Shown here: piece by piece, positions 1 to 8,411 of the stretch
Layout: each line of letters starts with the position of its first letter
Numbering within the stretch: position 1 is the first letter of the stretch
NCBI RefSeq assembly: GCF_020387415.1
Contig: NZ_JAGWCB010000007.1
Coordinates: 434,001 to 498,000, forward strand
Direction: 5' to 3'
Length of the DNA stretch: 64,000 nt
From: Ideonella benzenivorans
Lineage (GTDB): Bacteria; Pseudomonadota; Gammaproteobacteria; Burkholderiales; Burkholderiaceae_C
Made by a program: the position numbers and the translations under genes
Notes under the pieces: generated by a model
What the model was told of the DNA's origin: nothing
What the model saw: only the letters and a program-made list of their open reading frames with translations
The model's database searches: none

Positions 1-2769
1 CAGGATCCCGTTCTTGAGCTGCCCCCTGCAGCGCCTGCACCCTCGCTGCCCAGCACACCCGACTCGCAGCGCTTGCCGTCCCCACCTGCCCAGTTGCAGC
101 TGCCCGTGGGCGTCGACACCAGCCAGCCGGGCGTGGCCGTGCGGCCACTGGCTGCGACCTCGTCGGCCACCGCCAACGCCACCAACACGGCGTCGAAGGC
201 GGTTGATGGTGACGGCGCGACCCGCTGGGAAAGTGCCTACACCGACGATGCCTGGATCCAATTCGACTTCGGTGCCAAGACACAGCTCGGCGCCATGAAG
301 CTGGTCTGGGAAAACGCATACGGCAAGGAGTATGTGATCGAGGTTTCCGACGACGGTGCGACCTGGTATCAGCTGCGCTATGTCATCGGCGGGCAGGGCG
401 GCACGCAGGAGTTTTTCAATCTCAATGCCAATGTCCGTTATGTGCGTCTGCAGGGCGTGGCCCGCGGCACCCAATATGGGTATTCGCTGTTCGAGGTGAG
501 CTTCGCCTCTCCGGGCAGCGACAACTCGATCGGCCGGGCGGTCACCTCGGCCGCGCCATTTCCACCCAACGGCGGCGCACTGGCGTCGCCCGCCCCTGCG
601 CCCGCGCTGGAAACCACCCAGTTCCAGTTGGCCGATGGCACGCTGGTGACCCGCTTCGGCTTCGTGGGCCGCTCGCGCCATGGGCGCGAACGCGGCGAAG
701 ACTGGAACGAGATCGGCTTCGGCCCCAACGACACCGTGGACAGCGCGGGCCGCCCCCAGGACAAGGGACCTGGCGCCTACCTCAACTTCGTCGCCAACTA
801 CTTCAAGAACCGCACCTGGGGCGTGGAGATCATCGACAACAGCCAGGTGGCTGGCGTCACGGCACCCCGCCTGATCGTCAACCAGTACTACCAGCAGGCG
901 CAAAGAGGGGGCGGGCAGTCCTTCGTCCGCCGCTTCGACGATCCGCACGTCACCGGCTACGGCTGGATGAGCCCGGGCACCTTGCTGGACAACAGCACCT
1001 ACACGGCGGGCTTCAACGACATCGCGGCCTGCCCCGTGGTGCCCAAGCCGCCCGACGGTGCCCTGCTCAAGCCCAGCAGCGGCTACAACGGCATCGTGGG
1101 GGCCAACGATGGCTGCAGCGTCGTGTTCGACACCTACCCGGGGCATGCGGACCTGTCGCCTAACGGCGATGGCGTGATGGTGCCCAACGGCAGCACCGTG
1201 CCGGCGCGTTCGCTGCGCCAGGGCGATGTCATCGAGTTCACCGGCTCCTTCTTCTCCACCCGCGCCGCCATGGACGCCATCGGCGACAGCGGCGCCTTCC
1301 GCTACTACACCAACGAGCTGACCTACGTCGTCGGCGCGGGCCTGCGGCCCTCGTATGGCGTGCAGCCTCGGCTGATGAACGCGCCCCTGCCGCCCGAGAC
1401 CCTGCAGGGCGGCCTGGGCTCGGTGTCCTACGACTACGCCGACAACGCCACCTTCATGTTCCAGCAGCCGTACAACAACATCGGCATGCAGAACATGCAG
1501 CGCTTCGTCGAAGGCCGCCGCTGGGTTCACACCAACATGTGGACAGGCGACCACAACGAACCTGGCAACGACCGCAACGAGGCCGCCGTCCGGCTGCAGG
1601 GGCCACGCTTCAACCAGTCCTCCTGCTTCGGCTGCCACATCAACAATGGGCGCAGCGCGGCCCCCAGCGTCGTCAACCAGCTGCTGGACACCATGGCCGT
1701 GCGCACTGCCATGGTCGGCACCGATGGCCAGCAGCGGCCCGACCCGGTCTACGGCCTGGCCGTGCAGATGCACGCCCGCTCGGCCACCACCGGCGCGCTG
1801 CAGGACTGGGGCACCGGCGTGCGCGTGGCCGGCTTCGACACCCGGACCGTCACGCTGGCCGATGGCACCGTGGTCGAGCTTTCCAAGCCACGGATCGCCT
1901 TCGACGGCGTGACGCCCGAGGTGTATTCGCTGCGCAGCGCGCAGCCGATGATCGGCATGGGCCTGCTCGAGGCCGTGCCCGATGCCGACATCCTGGCCCG
2001 GGTCCGCAGCACGCCGGATGCCGACGGCGTGATGGGCCGCGCCAACTTCGCCTACGACCCCGAAACCGGCGCGGTGCGCCTGGGCCGCTATGGCTGGAAG
2101 GCCGCCAAGGTGAGCCTGCGCCACCAGGCGGCCAACGCCCTGCTGCTGGACATGTCGGTCACCTCGCCCGTCTACCCCAGCCGGTCCTGCCTGACCGATG
2201 CCGCCAACTGCCACAGCGGCCCGGCCGCCAACGGCATCCCGGAGGACGCGCTGACCCTGGTCACCCGCTACCTGGGGCTGCTGGGCGTGCCGGCCCAGCG
2301 CAGCCTGAGCAGCGGCTTCCCCAAAGGGGTGACGCCGCTGCCCTATCTGCAGGTGGACCCGGCCCAGGTGACCCGGGGCGGCCAGCTGTTCGCCCAGGCG
2401 CGCTGCACGGCCTGTCACATCAGCGAGATGAAGACCGGCCTGGGCACCGAGCTGACCGAAGCCCGCAACCAGACCATCAAGCCCTACACCGACCTGCTGC
2501 TGCACGACATGGGCGGCGACCTGGCCGACGGCCTGGTGGAAGGGCAGGCCAGCGGCAACATGTGGCGCACCTCGGCCCTGTGGGGCATCGGCTACAGCCA
2601 GCGCGTGGCCGGCAGCACCCCCATCGGCTACCTGCACGACGGCCGTGCCCGCAACCTGACCGAGGCCATCGTCTGGCACGGGGGCGAAGCGGCCGCCAGC
2701 CGGCAGCGCTTCGTGGGCTTCTCCAAGGCGGACCGCGACGCTTTGCTGGCTTTCCTCAACTCCCTGTGA
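1..2769 (+). CDS. Di-heme oxidoreductase with N-terminal discoidin-like domain (5' partial)
   Basis: The frame is open from base 1 with no ATG, so the start lies left of the window; TTG at 73 is only the first possible in-frame start. The first third (about nt 160-510) looks like an F5/8 type C (discoidin) sugar/surface-binding domain: RWESAY, WIQFDFG, VEVSDDG-like strands. The rest resembles the DUF1111 di-heme oxidoreductase family, distant relatives of MauG and cytochrome c peroxidase. Two heme c motifs are visible, CFGCH at nt 1624-1638 and CTACH at nt 2404-2418, and the C-terminal YLHDGRARNLTEAI-WHGG block is typical of that family. The protein should be periplasmic or secreted. It lies 5 bp upstream of the GH128-type gene, suggesting one transcript. 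The substrate is unknown; fusion to a binding domain suggests action on a surface or polymer (inference). Confidence 0.85.
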   Translation, partial: QDPVLELPPAAPAPSLPSTPDSQRLPSPPAQLQLPVGVDTSQPGVAVRPLAATSSATANATNTASKAVDGDGATRWESAYTDDAWIQFDFGAKTQLGAMKLVWENAYGKEYVIEVSDDGATWYQLRYVIGGQGGTQEFFNLNANVRYVRLQGVARGTQYGYSLFEVSFASPGSDNSIGRAVTSAAPFPPNGGALASPAPAPALETTQFQLADGTLVTRFGFVGRSRHGRERGEDWNEIGFGPNDTVDSAGRPQDKGPGAYLNFVANYFKNRTWGVEIIDNSQVAGVTAPRLIVNQYYQQAQRGGGQSFVRRFDDPHVTGYGWMSPGTLLDNSTYTAGFNDIAACPVVPKPPDGALLKPSSGYNGIVGANDGCSVVFDTYPGHADLSPNGDGVMVPNGSTVPARSLRQGDVIEFTGSFFSTRAAMDAIGDSGAFRYYTNELTYVVGAGLRPSYGVQPRLMNAPLPPETLQGGLGSVSYDYADNATFMFQQPYNNIGMQNMQRFVEGRRWVHTNMWTGDHNEPGNDRNEAAVRLQGPRFNQSSCFGCHINNGRSAAPSVVNQLLDTMAVRTAMVGTDGQQRPDPVYGLAVQMHARSATTGALQDWGTGVRVAGFDTRTVTLADGTVVELSKPRIAFDGVTPEVYSLRSAQPMIGMGLLEAVPDADILARVRSTPDADGVMGRANFAYDPETGAVRLGRYGWKAAKVSLRHQAANALLLDMSVTSPVYPSRSCLTDAANCHSGPAANGIPEDALTLVTRYLGLLGVPAQRSLSSGFPKGVTPLPYLQVDPAQVTRGGQLFAQARCTACHISEMKTGLGTELTEARNQTIKPYTDLLLHDMGGDLADGLVEGQASGNMWRTSALWGIGYSQRVAGSTPIGYLHDGRARNLTEAIVWHGGEAAASRQRFVGFSKADRDALLAFLNSL

Positions 2770-2774
2770 AGCCG

Positions 2775-3752
2775 ATGACCCCCATCACCCGTCCCGCGCC
2801 GGCCCCTGGCCAGGCGCAGCGCCGCCAGTTCGTCACCCTGCTGGCCGCGGGGGCCGTCGGTGCCACCACGGCCGCCTTGACCGCCTGCGGTGGCGGCGGC
2901 TCAACACCGTCGCCATCGCCTTCACCCTCGCCGACTCCCACGCCGCCCGCGCCCCCGCCCGCCGGGCCCGCCCGCAGCGCCAAGCGTGGCATCGCCTATG
3001 ACCTGAGCGCCGGAGACGACTACGCGGCGCTGGCGCCCGGCGTGGGCTGGTGGTACGACTGGGGCCTGCAGCCCAGCGGGGGCGACAGCGCCACCCTGCG
3101 CGGCCGCTACGGCATGGATTTCGTGCCCATGCTGTGGAACGGGGCGTTCGACGATGCGCAGGTGCTGCAGGTCCTGCGCGACGACCCCGGCATCCGCCAG
3201 CTGCTGGTGCTCAACGAGCCCAACCTGACGGACCAGGCCAACCTCACGCCCGATCAGGCGGCCGCGCTGTGGCCGCGCTTCGAGGCCCTGGCCCAGGCGA
3301 CCGGCGTGCAACTCATCGGGCCGCAGATCACCTGGGGCACGCTGGCCGGTTATGCCGATCCGGTCGTCTGGCTGGATGCCTTCTACGCCGCCTACCGCGG
3401 CGCCAACGCCGGACGCGACCCCCACATCGACGCCCTGGGCTTCCACTGGTACGACCACGGCCTGGCCGACCAGCTGGACCGCCTGGCCAAGTACGGCAAG
3501 CCCTTCTGGGTGACCGAGATGGCCAACTGGCACAGCGGCGACGGCGACGCACAGATCGATTCCAGCGCCAAGCAGCAGGCGCAGATGAGCGACATGGTGG
3601 CCACCTGCGAGGCCCGCGCCGACGTGCTGCGCTACGCCTGGTTCACCGGCCGGTGGAGCCCGGACCCGCACTTCACCAGCCTGCTGGCCGGCGCAGGCGT
3701 GCCGACCGAGCTGGGCCAGCACTACCTGTCGCTGCCGTTCACGGCCGCCTGA
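2775..3752 (+). CDS. GH128-type (Asl1-like) glycoside hydrolase lipoprotein
   Basis: The protein has 325 residues. Its N-terminus combines a twin-arginine RRQFV, a hydrophobic stretch and a lipobox LTAC, so it is probably a lipoprotein, possibly exported by Tat. A Ser/Pro/Thr-rich linker follows, then a (beta/alpha)8-type catalytic domain with the GH128 features GWWYDWG, FVPMLW, LLVLNEPN (candidate acid/base Glu), GFHWYD and FWVTEMA (candidate nucleophile Glu). Family members hydrolyse beta-1,3-glucans. ATG 2775 lies 5 bp after the oxidoreductase stop, and the two are likely co-transcribed. The pair suggests export of enzymes acting on an extracellular polysaccharide (inference). Confidence 0.8.
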   Translation: MTPITRPAPAPGQAQRRQFVTLLAAGAVGATTAALTACGGGGSTPSPSPSPSPTPTPPAPPPAGPARSAKRGIAYDLSAGDDYAALAPGVGWWYDWGLQPSGGDSATLRGRYGMDFVPMLWNGAFDDAQVLQVLRDDPGIRQLLVLNEPNLTDQANLTPDQAAALWPRFEALAQATGVQLIGPQITWGTLAGYADPVVWLDAFYAAYRGANAGRDPHIDALGFHWYDHGLADQLDRLAKYGKPFWVTEMANWHSGDGDAQIDSSAKQQAQMSDMVATCEARADVLRYAWFTGRWSPDPHFTSLLAGAGVPTELGQHYLSLPFTAA

Positions 3753-3968
3753 GCGGCGGCCGGCGCGGGAGCTGTGCGCAGCGAAGCTTTTTCCTCGCGC
3801 CCGGCTCCAAAAATCATATTTCCCCTGCGGGGCGCTTCTCAACAGAATGGCTCTCACAGCAACCCCGGCGGCCAGCGCGGGGCATGGGTGAGAGTGACGG
3901 CAGACCGCCGGGGCCTGCCGAGGGCCACGCCATGTCCAACGACGCGCGAGCCGCCCCAGAGGAACGAC

Positions 3969-4196
3969 ATGTCCCTCGATTTGACGGAAACAGACACGCT
4001 GGTGGTCGGCGCCGGCCAGGCTGGCGTGGCCATGAGCGAGCACCTGGGCAAGCTTGGCATTCCCCACCTGGTGTTGGAGCGCCACCGCATTGCCGAGCGC
4101 TGGCGTTCCGAGCGCTGGGATTCCCTGGTGGCCAACGGCCCGGCCTGGCACGACCGCTTCCCCAGGCATGTAATTCCCCGGCTGCGGGCCGGATGA
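3969..4196 (+). pseudogene. Truncated FAD-dependent monooxygenase (N-terminal fragment)
   Basis: The fragment has 75 codons from ATG 3969. It begins with a Rossmann dinucleotide-binding motif VVGAGQAGVAMSEHL followed by LVLERHRIAERWRSERWDSLVANGPAWHDRFP split over two lines of similarity to flavin-containing monooxygenases, which are normally 400-450 residues long. Similarity stops abruptly after HDRFP and the frame ends ten residues later. The remainder of the gene is absent; the next bases belong to a different gene fragment. This is therefore the 5' stump of a deleted gene, probably not functional. Confidence 0.75.
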
Positions 4197-4200
4197 CTTC

Positions 4201-4387
4201 GTGATGTTGACGAGCCCTTCGGCGCGCTGGACAGCCAGACCCGCCGCCCGGCCGCATCCGCCAGGTCATCGACGTGCCGCTGGCCCGCCCGCGGCCCGAA
4301 GACGTGGAGCTGGCGCCGGAGTTCATCGCGCTCAAGCGGCAGATCGTGGACCTGCTGCACGACGACCTGCACCGCATCGACCCCTGA
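4201..4387 (+). pseudogene. Remnant of an ABC transporter ATPase (SsuB/TauB/NrtD type)
   Basis: Only the end of an ATP-binding subunit survives. GTG-ATG-TTG at 4201 followed by GAGCCCTTCGGCGCG reads VML(D)EPFGALDSQTR, the Walker B and D-loop of nitrate/taurine-type ABC ATPases, with one base missing before the Glu codon. The sequence then jumps at about 4250 into another frame that reads RIRQVIDVPLARPRPEDVEL and ends at TGA 4385-4387, a typical C-terminus of the same family. A frameshift and an internal deletion mean it cannot make a working ATPase. It directly abuts the monooxygenase stump, so the two fragments mark a deletion scar. Confidence 0.7.
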
Positions 4388-4421
4388 AGTGAGCGCCCCG
4401 CACCCGCTGGCGGCACAAGGC

Positions 4422-5291
4422 TCAGTGCGTGGCGCCGGTGGGCAGCAGTCGCTCCGACCAGACCCTGAACGACACACGCGGCACGACAAAGCACAGCGGT
4501 GGCCCCACGGGGTGCCAGGCGTCCACCAGCGGGCAGTCCACCTGGACCCCCTGTGCGCAGAGCACCTCGTCCATCGGGATGGGCAGATCGATCTCCGCAT
4601 GGGCCAGCCGTGGCGTGCCTGGCACACTCACCACGGCCGCATCCTGCAGCGCCAGAAATGCCACGGCCTCGCGCCAGCCGGCGAACAGGCGGGCGAACGC
4701 GGGCGGCAGATCGGTGGATCTGCTGCGGCGGACACAGGCGCTGAGCGCCGGGGCGCTGCCCACGCCCGGCGCGATGTCCGTCGTGTAGGTGCCGTCGTCT
4801 GTCTTCTGGTGAACGAACCTGGCCGGGAGGTCTGCCGGCAGGGCATCGCTCATCGACCGGGCCCCCAGGACGTAGAGCAGGTTGCTCAGCGCGTTGTGCG
4901 TGAACAGGACCGTTCGGCCCCCCGGCGCGCCGGCCGGTGCCTCGCGCAGGTAGAGGCGCCAGTTGCTTTGCAGGGGCGAGGCAAACAGTTTGCGAAGGGG
5001 GCCGAGCAGCGCCGGCCCGAAGTGCCGGTGTCGATAGGTGAGGATGGTGAACGGCGTCAGGCCATCGCGTTGCCACAGGTCAACGCCATCCGGCACGTGG
5101 CTTCGGACGTGCGCAACGGGCACCAGCCAGGTGAGGTAGACGATGTCGACCACATCGCTTCGCAATGGCAGGAACGGCAGACGCGAGAGAACCCGCCTTC
5201 TCCAGCGTGCGAATCGCGGGGCGTTGGCCACCCATTCGATGAGGGGCGCGGCCAAGCTTCGGCGGGGATGCCGGTACGGACTGGGCGGCAT
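4422..5291 (-). CDS. DUF2071-like protein (acetoacetate decarboxylase-like fold)
   Basis: ATG at 5291 (minus strand) gives 289 residues. The region around residues 45-75 (VVDIVYLTWLVP, DGVDLWQRDGLTPFTIL) resembles DUF2071/YqjF-type proteins, which share a fold with acetoacetate decarboxylase but have no agreed function. No signal peptide or membrane segment is obvious. The frame continues upstream of 5291, but that part is arginine- and proline-rich and antisense to the thioesterase region, so the internal ATG was preferred. It lies between decayed genes and the thioesterase, both of which face it or run the same way; no operon partner is clear. Family assignment is moderate, function unknown. 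Confidence 0.6.
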   Translation of the reverse strand: MPPSPYRHPRRSLAAPLIEWVANAPRFARWRRRVLSRLPFLPLRSDVVDIVYLTWLVPVAHVRSHVPDGVDLWQRDGLTPFTILTYRHRHFGPALLGPLRKLFASPLQSNWRLYLREAPAGAPGGRTVLFTHNALSNLLYVLGARSMSDALPADLPARFVHQKTDDGTYTTDIAPGVGSAPALSACVRRSRSTDLPPAFARLFAGWREAVAFLALQDAAVVSVPGTPRLAHAEIDLPIPMDEVLCAQGVQVDCPLVDAWHPVGPPLCFVVPRVSFRVWSERLLPTGATH

Positions 5292-5317
5292 GGGGCAGCG
5301 GCGTGTTGGCGGGCGCG

Positions 5318-6319
5318 TCAGCGCGCCGGCATGCCCGGCACCCGGAAGCCGCCCTGGCCGTCCTCGACCCAGCCGCGGAACAGGCATTCCTGCGTGGCGG
5401 TGGCCAGCAGCGTGCCGTCGCGCTGGTAGAAGTGGCCGGTGGTCAGGCCGCGGGCATTGCCGCTGAACGGGCTTTGCGCGTCCACCAGCAGCCAGTCGTC
5501 CACCTGCGGCGCGCGGTGCAGCCACAGCGTGTGGTTCAGGCTGGCCAGGTACAGGCCGGTGCCGATCTTGGCCTCCAGGTGGGCCATCAGCGGGGTCAGC
5601 GGCATCCAGTAGTCCGACAGGTAGCCGATGGCCGCGCGCTGCAGCACCGGGTCGGCCGGCAGGTCGCGCTGCAGCCGAACCCAGAAGCGCAGCCGGGCTT
5701 CGGGGTCGCGCCGGAACAGGAAGGCTTCGGGGTCGATCAGCCGCAACTCGGCGGCACGGGACAGGCCCAGGCGTTGCGCCGCGGCCGCCGGGATGCGGTC
5801 GGCGTAGGCGGCACCCACCTCGTGCAGCGAGCGCAGGCTTTCCGGCGGCGGCACCTCGGGCATCGGTCGCTGGTGGCCAGGGCTGGGCTCGTCGGTCTGG
5901 AAGGACACGGTGGCGCTGATGACGGTGCGCGTGCCCTGCGTGCCCAGCACCTGCTGGACCTGGAAGCTGCGGCCCTGCATCAGCGTGCGGACCTCGTAGT
6001 GCATGGTCTCGCCTGGCTTGCCCGGGGCCAGAAAGCTGACCTGCACGCTGTGCGCCCAGCGGTCGCTGATGCCGTGGCTGGCGGCGGCAATCGCCTGGCC
6101 GATCAACTGGCCGCCAAACAGCGCGCCGTTGATGTTCACATCCGCATGCGGGCTGTAGAGCGCGCCGCTGGTGTCAAAGCGCAGGCGCATCAACTCGACC
6201 AGCCCCTGGCGGTCCCAGCCCTCGGCACTGCCCAGGTCGGGCGCGACGGTGTTGAATTTCTCGGTGCCGGCCGCGCCGGCAAGGGCGGGGCGCGGGTCGG
6301 TCGGCGTGGGGGTGGACAT
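5318..6319 (-). CDS. tesB: Acyl-CoA thioesterase II (TesB-like)
   Basis: The protein has 333 residues from ATG 6319, the length expected of a double-hotdog acyl-CoA thioesterase II plus a short N-terminal extension. It would hydrolyse acyl-CoA to free fatty acid and CoA in the cytoplasm. Visible family blocks are ALFGGQLIGQAIAAA in the first hotdog, VSFLAPGKPG, FQVQQV, and in the second hotdog LNHTLWLHRAPQVDDWLL with the conserved Asp, then GLTTGHFYQRDGTLLA-Q. A longer in-frame start (near 6460) would run through the LexA box, so 6319 was chosen. Its upstream region is shared with the divergent small SOS-type gene, so LexA could also influence it (inference). Confidence 0.88.
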   Translation of the reverse strand: MSTPTPTDPRPALAGAAGTEKFNTVAPDLGSAEGWDRQGLVELMRLRFDTSGALYSPHADVNINGALFGGQLIGQAIAAASHGISDRWAHSVQVSFLAPGKPGETMHYEVRTLMQGRSFQVQQVLGTQGTRTVISATVSFQTDEPSPGHQRPMPEVPPPESLRSLHEVGAAYADRIPAAAAQRLGLSRAAELRLIDPEAFLFRRDPEARLRFWVRLQRDLPADPVLQRAAIGYLSDYWMPLTPLMAHLEAKIGTGLYLASLNHTLWLHRAPQVDDWLLVDAQSPFSGNARGLTTGHFYQRDGTLLATATQECLFRGWVEDGQGGFRVPGMPAR

Positions 6320-6394
6320 CCGGATCTGCGGCTCAAAAAAAGGACGGTCGTTCGTCAGATCATAGCGAGGAAGCGTCATCCGCCGGGGCGGTGC

Positions 6395-6423
6395 TTGCAC
6401 AGAACACTGTATTTCCATACAGT
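6395..6423 (+). promoter_or_regulatory. Candidate promoter overlapped by a perfect LexA (SOS) box
   Basis: Bases 6407-6422 read CTGT, eight bases, ACAG, exactly the beta/gammaproteobacterial LexA consensus, with an AT-rich centre (ATTTCCAT). The box lies inside a possible sigma-70 promoter: TTGCAC at 6395-6400, a 17-bp spacer, and TACAGT at 6418-6423. LexA would block it until DNA damage. It sits 36 bp before the 27-codon ORF at 6459 and 87 bp upstream of the divergent tesB start. Confidence 0.7.
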
Positions 6424-6458
6424 ACCACCAGACAACGCAACCCCTGTTGGGAGACACC

Positions 6459-6542
6459 ATGAAGTACCAGTACTGCGACTTCTACAGCGCCAAGCCCCAC
6501 CGCGCCGCCGAATGGCTGCGCCGCCTGATGCTCTGGTTCTGA
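6459..6542 (+). CDS. 27-residue small protein, probably SOS-regulated
   Basis: ATG 6459 to TGA 6540-6542 encodes 27 residues, starting MKYQYCDFY and ending RRLMLWF. A good Shine-Dalgarno (GGGAG, 6449-6453) stands 5 bp upstream, and a perfect LexA box lies 36 bp upstream. The peptide is aromatic at the N-terminus, carries a basic middle, and has a hydrophobic, tryptophan- and leucine-rich tail that could lie on a membrane. I do not recognise the family. SOS-induced small proteins in other bacteria act as membrane toxins or cell-division inhibitors, which is a possible role here, but it could also be the remnant of a longer gene. Confidence 0.5.
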   Translation: MKYQYCDFYSAKPHRAAEWLRRLMLWF

Positions 6543-6565
6543 AAGCCCCGGGGCCGCCCAGGTTT

Positions 6566-7123
6566 TCAGCCGGGCGCGCCACGGCGCTGGCGCATGGCCC
6601 GGCCGATGTCGGCCTGCACCGTATCGGCCAACAGGCGCTGGGCCAGCGGCAGCAATTCGCCTTCCTCGCGGGCGATGTGCTCGGCATAGAGCGTGCCGAA
6701 GGCTGCCACGGCGGGCGCATCCAGCGGGGCCGCCCGGCCCGCGGCGATCTCGGCCAGCGGGCCACGCAGGGCCGCCCAGCGCCACTCGAACTCGCGGTGC
6801 TGGGCCTTCAGGGCCTCGGTCAGTTCGCGCAGGCAGACCGCGTCCGAACCCGCCACTGATTCGAACAGGGCCGGGAACAGGTCCTCTTCCTCGTCGGCAT
6901 GGTGCTTGGGGCCGGCCAGGTCGAAGTAGCGCAGCACCGCGGCCGCGGCCTCGGCGGCGGCGCGGTCCACGCCATGGGCCGCCAGGTGCGGCACGAGGCG
7001 CTGCAGCGTGGCGCACTGGTCCTCCACCCGGCGGTGGCATTCGGCCAGCATGGCCAGCGGGGTTTCGAAACCCACCGCCGCCGGTTCCGTGCCCGGCAGG
7101 GCGATGTTCATCAGACGGGCCAT
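6566..7123 (-). CDS. Hemerythrin HHE-domain protein
   Basis: The protein has 185 residues from ATG 7123, preceded by AGGAG. It is a cytoplasmic four-helix HHE/hemerythrin-like protein: metal-ligand candidates are in the helices AECHRRVEDQ (His/Glu), YFDLAGPKHHADEEEDLFPAL (HHADEE), ALKAQHREFEWRW (His/Glu) and YAEHIAREEGELLPLAQ (HxxxEE). Such proteins bind a non-heme di-iron centre and have been linked to oxygen, nitric oxide or iron-sulfur repair. It converges with the small SOS-type gene. A second hemerythrin lies at 29192-29869. Confidence 0.85.
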   Translation of the reverse strand: MARLMNIALPGTEPAAVGFETPLAMLAECHRRVEDQCATLQRLVPHLAAHGVDRAAAEAAAAVLRYFDLAGPKHHADEEEDLFPALFESVAGSDAVCLRELTEALKAQHREFEWRWAALRGPLAEIAAGRAAPLDAPAVAAFGTLYAEHIAREEGELLPLAQRLLADTVQADIGRAMRQRRGAPG

Positions 7124-7397
7124 GGGAACTCCTGGTCGGGCGGGCGCTGGGTCCGCCGGGGCGGCCATCCACCCCGCGAGTCGGTCAGGATGCCAGCATA
7201 ACGGGCCAGGCAGACCCCGAAAACAAGCACCCACAGTGTGGCCGACAGATGCGCGGCCGCCATCAGCCCGGGCCGGGGCAGGCCTGGCTGGCCCACCCGC
7301 TGCTGCGTCCGTCCTATCAGGAGACTATGGACTTCCATCCAGTTCGCCCTGTGAGCCCTTGCGCCCCTAGGATGCATTGGAAGCAACAGGGTGTTTC
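7124..7397. other. Intergenic region upstream of cas1
   Basis: This 274-bp gap separates the divergent hemerythrin gene and cas1. It must hold the promoter for cas1-cas2-3. A weak -10-like TAGGAT lies at about 7369, but no convincing -35 is present. No CRISPR repeat remnant, tRNA or small gene was seen here, and the 12-nt seed of the mini-array guide found downstream has no match in it. Confidence 0.4.
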
Positions 7398-8411
7398 ATG
7401 GAACAGATCGCCTCCTCCGAACTCAAGACCATCCTGCATTCCAAGCGGGCCAATCTCTACTACCTCGAACACTGCCGGGTGCTGGTCAATGGCGGGCGTG
7501 TCGAGTACGTGACGGAGCAGGGATCACAGTCGCTCTACTGGAACATTCCCATCGCCAACACCACCACAGTGCTGCTGGGGACCGGCACCTCCATCACGCA
7601 GGCCGCGGTGCGCGAGCTGGCCAAGGCGGGTGTGATGCTGGGCTTCTGCGGTGGCGGCGGGACACCGCTGTTTGCCGGCACGGAGTCTTCGTTGGAGGTG
7701 GCCTGGATGTCGCCCCAAAGCGAGTACCGGCCCACGGACTACCTGCAGCATTGGGTGCGCTTCTGGTTTGACGACGCCCTGCGGCTCGGCGCCGCCAAGG
7801 CGTTTCAGAAGGCCCGGCTGATGCGCCTTCAGCAGCATTGGTCTGGCAGCCAGAGCTTGAAGGCGCAGCGATTCCAGCCCGACCTGGATGCCTTGGCATC
7901 GGCCATCCAGGCCACGCTGCCCGCCATCGCTGCAGCACCGGACACCATGACCTTGCTCACTGAGGAGGCCCGGATGAGCAAGCAGCTCTACCGTCTGGCC
8001 AGCCATGCCACCGGCTACGGCGAGTTCACCCGCGCCAAGCGCGGCGACAGTACCGACGCCGCCAACCGGTTTCTGGACCATGGCAATTACCTGGCCTACG
8101 GCCTGGGCGCGACGGCCACCTGGGTCCTGGGTCTGCCCCATGGTCTGGCCGTGCTGCACGGCAAGACCCGGCGCGGGGGGCTGGTTTTCGACGTGGCCGA
8201 CCTGGTCAAGGATGCGGTGATCCTGCCGCAGGCCTTTGTCTCCGCCATGCAAGGGCACAGCGAGCAGGAGTTCCGCCAGGCCTGCATCGAAGCCCTGACC
8301 CGCAGCGAGGCGCTGGATTTCATGATCGACACGGTCAAGGCCACGGCAGAGGCCTTTGGGCGGCTGGCGCAAGGCCCTGCGGCAGCCACCCACGAGGGGC
8401 CCGCGGCATGA
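7398..8411 (+). CDS. cas1: CRISPR-associated endonuclease Cas1, subtype I-F
   Basis: The protein has 337 residues and integrates new spacers as part of the Cas1-Cas2-3 complex. It closely resembles Pseudomonas I-F Cas1, for example SELKTILHSKRANLYYL at the N-terminus, YWNIPIANTT and NRFLDHGNYLAYG. The three expected metal ligands fall at the canonical positions Glu190, His254 and Asp265 (LLTEEA, VLHGKTRRGG, VFDVADL). ATG 7398 was preferred over TTG 7377 because I-F Cas1 proteins start just before SELKT. Its stop overlaps the cas2-3 start as ATGA, so both are translated together. Confidence 0.97.
   Translation: MEQIASSELKTILHSKRANLYYLEHCRVLVNGGRVEYVTEQGSQSLYWNIPIANTTTVLLGTGTSITQAAVRELAKAGVMLGFCGGGGTPLFAGTESSLEVAWMSPQSEYRPTDYLQHWVRFWFDDALRLGAAKAFQKARLMRLQQHWSGSQSLKAQRFQPDLDALASAIQATLPAIAAAPDTMTLLTEEARMSKQLYRLASHATGYGEFTRAKRGDSTDAANRFLDHGNYLAYGLGATATWVLGLPHGLAVLHGKTRRGGLVFDVADLVKDAVILPQAFVSAMQGHSEQEFRQACIEALTRSEALDFMIDTVKATAEAFGRLAQGPAAATHEGPAA

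Noticed and set aside
7377-7397. TTG start for cas1, seven codons upstream
   Set aside because: I-F Cas1 proteins begin just before SELKTILHSKR, which fits ATG 7398.
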